A DNA stretch of 5,319 bases from positions 1 to 5,319 of the forward strand of contig VGSD01000230.1 in assembly GCA_016875155.1 (NCBI GenBank), given 5' to 3'. The DNA is from Deltaproteobacteria bacterium (GTDB taxonomy: Bacteria > Desulfobacterota > BSN033 > UBA1163). Below the pieces are notes generated by a model. It had not been told where the DNA came from. It did no database searches and worked only from the letters and a program-made list of their open reading frames with translations. Both the position numbers and the translations under genes were made by a program. Every line of letters starts with the position of its first letter. Within the stretch, counting starts at the first letter, position 1. Below, piece after piece: positions 1 through 5,220 of the stretch.

Positions 1-1251
1 GGTTTAAAAAAACCCTATGAAAACCTGCTTAAACGCGGAACCCCTTTTGATATCACCATCGATCGATATATCCCCCAATACTACCCCTGGCAGATCACCT
101 ATCGGGCCAGGGGAGCCTCTTTTTCATCGGGGAGACATTTTATGCTTCTCCACGAACATGCCGAAGAACTCGGCCAGGAGAAAAGGCTGGTTGAAAAAAG
201 AACGAAAGAACTGCAGGAATCAAAGAATTTTTTGGAATCTCTCATCGATTCGTCACCCAATATTGTGATCAGCACGGACCACTCAGGCAGAATCTTGATC
301 TTTAATAAAGCAGCAGAAACCATTTTCGGCTACCGGGAAAAAGAGGTGATGAAGAAAAAAATAGACTTTCTTTTCACGATAGGGCAAACAGGGCTGAACA
401 GGAAAAAAGCCAATATCCAAGGAGAAGTTGTATGCCTCAGAAAGGACCAAACAACCTTTCCTGCGTTGATTCGCCTGTTTGACATCCAAAATACCCGGGG
501 TAAATCGATTGCAACCTTATACCTTATTTCTGACCTTACCGAGAAGAAGGAGATGGAAGAGAGATTACATCTGAGTGAAAAATTAGCTTTATATTCTGAG
601 CTGATGGGAGGCATTGCTCACCAATTGAATAATCCATTAATCGGGGTCGTTAATTTTTCCGAGATGCTATTGAAAGAGATGGCGGACGGAGCCCACGGGA
701 AGGAACTTGCGGAAACCATTTCAAGGGCGGGCAAAGAATGTTTGAGGATCATCACGAGTGTTCTGAATTGTATTAAAGACCCTAACCTCACTTTCTCAAA
801 AACCGATATCCACGAAGTGTTGTCGGATTCACTCAGAGCCCTCCGGGAACAATTCGGGGAGAGATTAAGGAACATTTCCATTCGAACCAGGTGGCATCCG
901 GAGATCTCTCCCATCCTGGGGGATGAAATTCAACTCAAACAATGCATCTTAAACATCATGATCAACGCCATCCAGGCACTCCCCGATGGAGGAAGTCTCA
1001 ACATCGAGACTCAGTATGATGAAGTCACCAAGGCGGTGAAAATTATTTTCTCCGATACCGGGATAGGGATACCCAGAGAATACCTGAACAAAATATTTCT
1101 TCCTTTCATTTCGCTCAGAAAGAATGAAGGAAGACATGGGCTTGGTTTAAGTTTTGCATATCAAATTGTGAAGAACCATGGCGGACATATTGAGGTAGAG
1201 AGTCAAGAAGGGATCGGCAGCACGTTCACGATTGCCCTCCCATCAAGTTAA
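1..1251 (+). CDS. PAS-domain sensor histidine kinase, 5' end outside window
   Basis: The product is a two-component sensor kinase that autophosphorylates on His and passes the phosphate to a response regulator, most likely the NtrC-type protein encoded next at 1630. Numbering from the first in-window codon, residues 1-55 read like the end of an upstream PAS domain, 55-75 are a charged coiled-coil linker, about 76-185 form a PAS domain (SSPNIVISTD, FNKAAETIFGY), about 195-260 the HisKA helices with phosphoacceptor His207 in AHQLNNPL, and about 300-416 the ATPase domain: N box NIMINAIQAL, G1 DTGIGIP, F box IFLPF and G2 GRHGLGLS. No membrane segment is visible in this part. The frame is open from base 1 and the 47 codons before ATG 142 are protein-like, so I read the gene as continuing upstream. 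ATG 142 does have a plausible GGGGAG at 129-134 and is the alternative start, giving 369 residues. Family assignment is secure; the signal sensed is unknown. Confidence 0.88.
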   Translation, partial: GLKKPYENLLKRGTPFDITIDRYIPQYYPWQITYRARGASFSSGRHFMLLHEHAEELGQEKRLVEKRTKELQESKNFLESLIDSSPNIVISTDHSGRILIFNKAAETIFGYREKEVMKKKIDFLFTIGQTGLNRKKANIQGEVVCLRKDQTTFPALIRLFDIQNTRGKSIATLYLISDLTEKKEMEERLHLSEKLALYSELMGGIAHQLNNPLIGVVNFSEMLLKEMADGAHGKELAETISRAGKECLRIITSVLNCIKDPNLTFSKTDIHEVLSDSLRALREQFGERLRNISIRTRWHPEISPILGDEIQLKQCILNIMINAIQALPDGGSLNIETQYDEVTKAVKIIFSDTGIGIPREYLNKIFLPFISLRKNEGRHGLGLSFAYQIVKNHGGHIEVESQEGIGSTFTIALPSS

Positions 1252-1301
1252 TTAGAAAATAGCACCTTTCTCCCTCTCCCCTGGCGGGAGACTGTGTCGT
1301 A

Positions 1302-1340
1302 ATTCCGTTCATGGTTCGAGAACCTCACCACGAACGGAAT
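1302..1340 (-). repeat. REP-like palindrome, left unit (reverse orientation)
   Basis: Arms ATTCCGTTCATGG (1302-1314) and CCACGAACGGAAT (1328-1340) pair at 12 of 13 positions. An alternative inner hairpin GGTTC-GA-GAACC lies at 1313-1324. Read on the minus strand, its 33-base core matches the right unit (1369-1401 region) at 25 of 33 positions, including CCGTTCGT, TGAGG and TCTCGAA. The pattern resembles the small dispersed CGTTCGT...TGAG...TCGAA palindromes common in bacterial intergenic DNA. Confidence 0.65.
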
Positions 1341-1363
1341 ATGACATGTTAAAAATCAATCAG

Positions 1364-1404
1364 TTAGCCGTTCGTCCTGAGGCTCTCGAAGGGCGAATGG
1401 CTAA
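1364..1404 (+). repeat. REP-like palindrome, right unit (forward orientation)
   Basis: Arms TTAGCCGTTCGTCC (1364-1377) and GGGCGAATGGCTAA (1391-1404) pair at 12 of 14 positions around the loop TGAGGCTCTCGAA. Several differences from the left unit fall at paired positions (GG facing CC in one copy, CC facing GG in the other), so pairing is preserved. This suggests that structure, rather than only sequence, is conserved. Confidence 0.65.
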
Positions 1405-1445
1405 TTACGACACAGCCTCTCAAGGGGGAGGAGGATTATTGCTCA

Positions 1446-1483
1446 TTTTCATGGTTCATGGGCGTCCCCCGGACATGGGCCAT
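1446..1483 (+). repeat. Degenerate direct repeat, copy A
   Basis: Begins TTTTCATGGTT, then GGGCG, GGACA and TGGGC. It aligns with copy B at 1558-1595 with a few substitutions and small indels. It contains a short GTCC/GGAC dyad with ATGGGC on both sides. Function unknown; probably an eroded dispersed intergenic repeat. Confidence 0.5.
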
Positions 1484-1504
1484 TAGCTATAAAATAAAAT
1501 CTCT

Positions 1505-1551
1505 AACCTCCCTTCACCCCCCTTAAACTAAGGGGGGGAAGAGAGGGGGGG
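1505..1551. repeat. C-run/G-run hairpin
   Basis: A perfect 9-bp stem (CCCCCCTTA at 1517-1525 with TAAGGGGGG at 1529-1537) closes on a three-base loop. It extends imperfectly outward through CTCCCTTC against GAAGAGAGGGG. There is no T-run directly after it on either strand, so it is not a standard intrinsic terminator. Such C-run/G-run palindromes are, to my knowledge, common as dispersed repeats in some deltaproteobacterial genomes. Confidence 0.55.
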
Positions 1552-1557
1552 TACGGA

Positions 1558-1595
1558 TTTTCATGGTTTGAGGGCGCTCTCGGGACACTGGGCAT
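1558..1595 (+). repeat. Degenerate direct repeat, copy B
   Basis: Second copy of the 1446-1483 repeat: TTTTCATGGTT, then GGGCG, GGGACA and TGGGCAT. The two copies flank the C-run/G-run hairpin. The repeat ends 34 bases before the regulator start codon, so it would lie in or near that gene's leader if a promoter lies upstream. Confidence 0.5.
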
Positions 1596-1629
1596 CAATT
1601 CCATACCGAATGGAGATACCGCGAAAGTT

Positions 1630-2997
1630 ATGTCAAAAGAAGAAAAAATATTAATCATTGATGATGAACTCTTTTCGAGGGAATTTTTCCAAAAAATTCT
1701 TGAAAAAACCGATTCTGAAGTGAAGACGGCACCCAACGGGTCTGAAGGGCTCATAGCGTTCAAAAAAACCTCTTATGACCTTGTCATTCTCGATATCCGG
1801 CTGCCGGATGCGGATGGAATAGAAATCCTGAGGCAAATCAAGGAGATCAACCGATTAACCCCAGTCATTATGGTCACGGCTTACGGGACCGTGGACAATG
1901 CCGTTCAGGCGATGAAACTCGGGGCTTTCGACTTCCTAATGAAACCTTTTGAGGAATCGGGAAAAGTCCTGATCACCATTAAAAATGCAATCTATCAGGG
2001 CAAGTTGGAGAGAGAAAACCTTTTGCTGAAAAACAGGTTGAAAAGTGATTCCTTATTCCCCAACATTGTTGGAAAAAGCGAAGGCATGCAGAGCGTGCTG
2101 GAATTAATCAAAAAAGCTTCGGAGGTCGATAGCAATGTGCTCATCCAGGGGGAAAGCGGAACCGGCAAGGAGTTAATCGCCCGGGCGATCCACATCAATA
2201 GTGTTCGAAGAAAGTCCGTATTCCTGGCGATTGATTGTGGCGCCCTGCCTGAAAACCTTCTCGAAACCACCCTGTTCGGCTATGAAAAAGGCGCTTTTAC
2301 AGGAGCTTTCAAAACGACAAAAGGTTATTTTGAGGATGCGGATGGTGGAACTTTATTCCTCGACGAAATCGGGGACGCAAGCCCTCCCCTTCAGATCCGA
2401 TTGCTAAGGTGTTTACAGGAGAGGGAGGTCATCCGGGTGGGGGGCACAAAGCCCTATCCCGTTGATGTCAGGGTGATCATGGCCACGAATAAAGATCTGC
2501 AGGAAGAGGTGGTGAAAAAACGTTTCAGAAAAGATCTCTTTTATCGAATCAATGTGATTAAAATGGATTTACCTCCCTTGCGAGAAAGACGGGAAGATAT
2601 CCCTCTATTGGCCGGCTTTTTTATAGAGAAATATTGTTCTTCAATGAACAAGGGGAAAAAAGTCCTCCATTCAAAAGCATTACAGATATTAATGAACCAC
2701 GAATGGCCTGGAAACGTGAGAGAACTTCAAAATGTCATTGAAAGAATTGTGGTTCTTCATACTGGCGAAACGATCACCGACGAGGATATTCTCGAACATA
2801 TCACTACCTTTCGTGGAGAGGAGGATTACGATTTTCTGGATTATTCCTACGATAAGGCCAAGGATTTATTTGAGAAAAGGTATTTAGAAAACCTCTTAAA
2901 AAAATTTCCGAGAGACTTGAACAAAGCATCCCTTCATGCAAAAGTCCATCCCGCGACTCTTTACCGAAAAATAAAGCACCACGAGATTCAAAAGTAA
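1630..2997 (+). CDS. Sigma-54-dependent response regulator, NtrC family
   Basis: This is a cytoplasmic transcription activator that, once phosphorylated, oligomerises on upstream sites and uses ATP hydrolysis to open sigma-54 promoters. Its 455 residues are full length for the class. The receiver domain (about 6-120) has the acidic pair Asp11/Asp12, phosphoacceptor Asp55 in LVILDIRLP, Thr83 and Lys105. The AAA+ domain (about 147-370) has Walker A GESGTGKE (174-181), the sigma-54 contact loop GAFTGA (221-226), Walker B TLFLDEI with Asp245/Glu246, sensor I ATNKDL and WPGNVREL (359-366). A Fis-type helix-turn-helix closes the protein (about 429-452, ending TLYRKIK). All key residues are present. 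The start ATG has only a weak GGAG at 1612-1615, 14 bases upstream. Its likely partner is the kinase ending at 1251, and its likely target is the -24/-12 promoter just downstream. It resembles AtoC/ZraR/NtrC-type regulators, but I cannot assign a specific symbol. Confidence 0.96.
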   Translation: MSKEEKILIIDDELFSREFFQKILEKTDSEVKTAPNGSEGLIAFKKTSYDLVILDIRLPDADGIEILRQIKEINRLTPVIMVTAYGTVDNAVQAMKLGAFDFLMKPFEESGKVLITIKNAIYQGKLERENLLLKNRLKSDSLFPNIVGKSEGMQSVLELIKKASEVDSNVLIQGESGTGKELIARAIHINSVRRKSVFLAIDCGALPENLLETTLFGYEKGAFTGAFKTTKGYFEDADGGTLFLDEIGDASPPLQIRLLRCLQEREVIRVGGTKPYPVDVRVIMATNKDLQEEVVKKRFRKDLFYRINVIKMDLPPLRERREDIPLLAGFFIEKYCSSMNKGKKVLHSKALQILMNHEWPGNVRELQNVIERIVVLHTGETITDEDILEHITTFRGEEDYDFLDYSYDKAKDLFEKRYLENLLKKFPRDLNKASLHAKVHPATLYRKIKHHEIQK

Positions 2998-3016
2998 TGT
3001 TTTTTTGTAGACTCGC

Positions 3017-3044
3017 AAAATATTTGCAAATTTGCAAATATTTT
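3017..3044. promoter_or_regulatory. Perfect 28-bp palindrome, candidate activator binding site
   Basis: The 14-base half AAAATATTTGCAAA (3017-3030) is followed at once by its exact reverse complement (3031-3044). Inside are two overlapping copies of the palindrome ATTTGCAAAT (3022-3031 and 3030-3039). It lies 20 bases after the regulator gene and its centre is about 138 bp upstream of the predicted sigma-54 start site, within the usual range for enhancer sites of NtrC-family activators. I infer that it is the binding site of the adjacent regulator. The alternative is a weak AT-rich terminator hairpin, less likely because the stem is AT-rich and would need a forced loop. Confidence 0.6.
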
Positions 3045-3075
3045 AACTGAAAACAATTTTATTTTTCCTCCTCAT

Positions 3076-3090
3076 TTGCTCCACGGGCAA
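3076..3090. promoter_or_regulatory. Weaker dyad, possible second activator site
   Basis: TTGC (3076-3079) and GCAA (3087-3090) form an imperfect dyad with seven bases between. They echo the TTTGC...GCAAA half-sites of the 28-bp palindrome, where the gap is six. The two dyad centres are 52.5 bp apart, about five helical turns, so both would face the same side of the DNA. Four-base half-sites arise easily by chance, so this is tentative. Confidence 0.25.
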
Positions 3091-3141
3091 GAAACCCCTT
3101 GATTTAAAAGTATATTACCACCACCATTCTAATTTAAACGA

Positions 3142-3158
3142 TTGGCATCCGTATTGCT
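3142..3158 (+). promoter_or_regulatory. Sigma-54 (-24/-12) promoter of the SDR operon
   Basis: TTGGCATCCGTATTGCT matches the sigma-54 consensus TGGCAC-N5-TTGCW except at one weak position. The essential GG (3144-3145, -25/-24) and GC (3156-3157, -13/-12) are separated by exactly ten bases. The predicted transcription start is near 3169, giving a leader of about 19 bases that contains the Shine-Dalgarno sequence. The neighbouring gene encodes an activator with an intact GAFTGA loop, and a palindrome sits upstream at enhancer distance. Confidence 0.85.
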
Positions 3159-3170
3159 AATTGGATCTTG

Positions 3171-3180
3171 AGGAGGAGGT
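3171..3180 (+). promoter_or_regulatory. Strong ribosome binding site that fixes the SDR start
   Basis: AGGAGGAGGT ends seven bases before ATG 3188. An in-frame TTG at 3161 would extend the protein by nine residues, but those codons would simply translate this Shine-Dalgarno run (LEEEV). That TTG also overlaps or precedes the predicted sigma-54 start site near 3169, so ATG 3188 is preferred. Confidence 0.88.
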
Positions 3181-3187
3181 GTTTAAC

Positions 3188-3988
3188 ATGGTAGATCGAT
3201 TAAAAAATAAAGCAGCAATTGTCACGGGGGCAGGATCAAGTGGGCCGGGCTGGGGAAATGGCAAGGCTACAGCGGTCTTATTCGCTCGAGAAGGAGCGAA
3301 GGTTTTCGCTGTAGATATTAACCTGTCTGCCGCAGAGGAAACCAAAGGAATCATCGAAAAAGAAGGAGGATCGTGCACCGCGGTTAAGGTGGATGTTTCA
3401 AAGTCGGATGAGGTTAACACCTTGATTGAACGATGCATCAAGACCTATGGTCGAATTGATATTCTTCACAATAATGTCGGTGTGGTTGTGCCAGGCGGGC
3501 CCGTTGACACAACTGAGGAGACATGGGACCGCGTTATGTCGATCAATTTGAAGAGTATGTTTCTCACATGCAAATATGCGATCCCCTATATGGAAAAACA
3601 GGGAGGCGGTGTGATCATTAATATTTCATCGATCGCCGGGATCCGTTATACGGGGGTCCCTTACATCACTTATTATACGACCAAGGCCGGAATCCTCGGT
3701 TTCACTCAAGCGGTCGCCCTGCAATACGCTGAGAAAAACATTCGTGCCAATGCCATTCTTCCGGGATTGATGGATACGCCATTTTATAAGGAACCCCTGA
3801 AGCAAGTTTATGCAGAGGGGGATATCCCAAAAATGGTGGAGATCCGGAATCAGCAATGTCCGATGAAAAAGATGGGGGACGCCTGGGATGTCGCCTATGC
3901 GGCTCTGTATCTCGCCTCCGATGAGGCCAAATATGTGACGGGGACACAGTTCATTGTCGATGGCGGAATTACGTGTAAATTTGCCTGA
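3188..3988 (+). CDS. Short-chain dehydrogenase/reductase (classical SDR), NAD(P)-dependent
   Basis: The product is a 266-residue cytoplasmic Rossmann-fold oxidoreductase expected to interconvert an alcohol and a ketone or aldehyde using NAD(H). The glycine-rich cofactor loop is an enlarged form, TGAGSSGPGWGNGKA (13-27). Asp43 at the end of strand 2 (FAVDIN) favours NAD(H) over NADP(H). Other marks are Asp69 (VDV), NNVG at 95-98 in place of the common NNAG, Asn120 in SINLKS, the catalytic Ser148 (INISSIAG), the YxxxK pair Tyr162/Lys166, the PG motif at 192-193 and a C-terminal VTGTQFIVDGG. All tetrad residues are present and the length is normal for the family. It is the first gene of the sigma-54 operon; the next gene starts 23 bases after its stop. 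The substrate is not deducible. FabG-like and glucose-dehydrogenase-like labels are often given to such proteins but are not supported specifically here. Confidence 0.95.
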   Translation: MVDRLKNKAAIVTGAGSSGPGWGNGKATAVLFAREGAKVFAVDINLSAAEETKGIIEKEGGSCTAVKVDVSKSDEVNTLIERCIKTYGRIDILHNNVGVVVPGGPVDTTEETWDRVMSINLKSMFLTCKYAIPYMEKQGGGVIINISSIAGIRYTGVPYITYYTTKAGILGFTQAVALQYAEKNIRANAILPGLMDTPFYKEPLKQVYAEGDIPKMVEIRNQQCPMKKMGDAWDVAYAALYLASDEAKYVTGTQFIVDGGITCKFA

Positions 3989-3998
3989 TCCTTAAAAG

Positions 3999-4007
3999 AA
4001 GGAGGTG
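3999..4007 (+). promoter_or_regulatory. Ribosome binding site of the exported hydrolase gene
   Basis: AAGGAGGTG lies just before ATG 4012, with four bases between the end of this run and the start codon. It sits in the 23-base gap after the SDR stop, with no room for a separate promoter, so co-transcription with the SDR gene is expected. Confidence 0.8.
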
Positions 4008-4011
4008 TTTT

Positions 4012-5202
4012 ATGAAGAGAAGATTCCTTTGCAGTTGTATCTCAGCCATTTTTGTTTTGGTAATGGTCCTTCCCTGCCAAGGCCTTGACCAGATCGTTGA
4101 GAAGAAAAATTTCTCATTGAAAGAATTCACCCTTGTAAGTGGAAAGAAAATATCCCCTGTTCAAATCGGCTATGAAACGTATGGAACTTTAGCACCAACG
4201 AAAGATAATGTCATATTGATCTGCCATTTTTATTCAGGAAACTCCCATGCCGCCGGTAAATATTCTGTGGACCAAAAGGTCCCGGGTTACTGGGATGCCA
4301 TCATTGGGCCAGGTAAACCTTTTGATACCAACAAGTACTTTATCGTCAGTTCTGACACCCTCTGCAACATGAATCCAAAAAGCCCTACGGTCATTACAAC
4401 CGGGCCGACCTCAATCAACCCCGAAACGGGCAAACCATATGGAATGTCTTTTCCAATAGTGACCATCCGAGATTTTGTCAATCTTCAATATAAGCTCTTA
4501 GAATCGCTCGGTGTTAAGAAATTGAAGGCAGTTTCAGGAGCCTCTATGGGAGGGCTGCAATCTTTTGAATGGGCAGTGGCCTACCCGGATTTCGTGGAGC
4601 GCATTATTCCAGTGATTGCAACTCCCAAATTACACGGCTGGCTTGTGGGATGGATGAGGTTGTGGGGAGACCCGATCAAATTAGACCCCAAATGGAACAA
4701 CGGAGACTATTATGGCAAGCCAGAACCTGTAGATGGCATGACCTACTCACTGATGTTAATTACCTACAGCGCTCAGTGGGCCGATTGGGCGGAGAGGAGT
4801 TTCGGTCGTAAATGGGCGGATCCCCAAAAAAATCCATTTGACGCTCTGGAGCATCGTTTCCTGGTGGAAGAGGCTCTCTTCAAGGCTGGTGCGGCCAGGG
4901 CAAATGTCGCAGATGCAAACTCAATGCTCTGTCTTAACAAAGCTTGTTCGCTCTTCGATATCGGACAGGGATTCGGATCTTTCGAGGATGCAGTGAAAAC
5001 GATCAAAGCCGATGTGTTGATGATTGGAGCTGATACGGATATCTTATTTCCTCCACATCAGATCAAGGAAAGCGTTGAGATATTCCAAAAAATGGGAAAA
5101 AAGGCATCTTACTTTGAGTTGAAGAGTCCATTTGGGCATTTGGGCGGCATCTTAAATATTACTCAAGCTGTTGATGCCATTAAAAAATTTTTAGAAGAAT
5201 AA
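4012..5202 (+). CDS. Exported alpha/beta-hydrolase, MetX (homoserine O-acetyltransferase)-like
   Basis: The 396-residue product belongs to the alpha/beta-hydrolase branch that includes homoserine O-acetyltransferase. Family signatures are CHFYSGNSHAAG (71-82), WDAIIGPGKPFDT, TGPTSINPETGKPYG (130-144), FPIVTIRDFV and the nucleophile elbow SGASMGG with Ser178. Asp343 (DTDILFPP) and His376 (FGHLGG) complete the triad. The N-terminus is a Sec signal peptide: MKRR, a hydrophobic core at about 8-20, and probable cleavage after CQG (residue 24). VLPC is a poor lipobox because Pro precedes Cys. After cleavage about 372 residues remain, a normal length for the family. Acetyl-CoA is absent outside the cytoplasm, so I infer ester hydrolysis or a non-CoA acyl transfer rather than methionine biosynthesis. 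True MetX proteins usually read GHD at the catalytic His; this one reads GHL. The substrate is unknown. It lies between the SDR and the acyl-CoA ligase in one operon. Confidence 0.9.
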   Translation: MKRRFLCSCISAIFVLVMVLPCQGLDQIVEKKNFSLKEFTLVSGKKISPVQIGYETYGTLAPTKDNVILICHFYSGNSHAAGKYSVDQKVPGYWDAIIGPGKPFDTNKYFIVSSDTLCNMNPKSPTVITTGPTSINPETGKPYGMSFPIVTIRDFVNLQYKLLESLGVKKLKAVSGASMGGLQSFEWAVAYPDFVERIIPVIATPKLHGWLVGWMRLWGDPIKLDPKWNNGDYYGKPEPVDGMTYSLMLITYSAQWADWAERSFGRKWADPQKNPFDALEHRFLVEEALFKAGAARANVADANSMLCLNKACSLFDIGQGFGSFEDAVKTIKADVLMIGADTDILFPPHQIKESVEIFQKMGKKASYFELKSPFGHLGGILNITQAVDAIKKFLEE

Positions 5203-5220
5203 AAGGGGGGGAGGCATTTT

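Larger units (their letters stand above)
1270..1434. repeat. REPIN-like / MITE-like long inverted repeat
   Basis: The core arms are a perfect 13-bp inverted repeat, CTGTGTCGTAATT at 1292-1304 and its complement at 1403-1415. The pairing continues imperfectly outward through CTCCCTCTCCCC (1270-1281) against GGGGGAGGAGG (1424-1434). Two REP-like palindromes in opposite orientation sit between the arms. The arrangement matches the general plan of REPINs (paired inverted REP sequences mobilised by a distant transposase) or small MITEs. No transposase or clear target duplication is visible here, so mobility is inferred. Confidence 0.65.
1252..1629. other. Repeat-rich intergenic region between kinase and regulator genes
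   Basis: This 378-base gap carries no convincing gene. It holds, in order, a long inverted repeat enclosing two REP-like palindromes, two degenerate direct repeats, and a hairpin built from C and G runs. The 9-mer TTCATGGTT occurs three times (1308, 1448, 1560), linking the left REP-like unit to both direct repeats. The only AT-rich -10-like string, TATAAAAT near 1489, has no -35 partner at normal spacing, so no promoter for the regulator gene can be named. The short ORFs here lack codon-like character. Confidence 0.8.

Noticed and set aside
17..268. 83-codon + strand open frame overlapping the kinase start
   Set aside because: It is a shadow in another frame of the kinase gene; the translation has no domain character and the kinase frame clearly continues through it.
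1488..1495. TATAAAAT as a -10 box for the regulator gene
   Set aside because: No -35-like sequence lies about 17 bases upstream, and the region is repeat-derived.
1270..1560. CRISPR array
   Set aside because: The repeats are degenerate, differ in length and orientation, and have no regular spacers.
1503..1763. 86-codon minus-strand open frame across the repeat island into the regulator gene
   Set aside because: It is made of repeat sequence plus the antisense of the receiver domain, with no recognisable protein features.
2998..3050. Intrinsic terminator after the regulator gene
   Set aside because: The T-run at 3000-3006 precedes the palindrome instead of following it, and the stem is AT-rich without a natural loop; the binding-site reading fits better.
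3161..3187. TTG start extending the SDR by nine residues
   Set aside because: The extension translates the Shine-Dalgarno run and begins upstream of the predicted sigma-54 transcription start; ATG 3188 has ideal SD spacing.
4066..4083. Lipoprotein lipobox (VLPC) in the hydrolase leader
   Set aside because: Pro directly before Cys is not accepted in normal lipoboxes; an ordinary signal peptidase I site after CQG is more likely.
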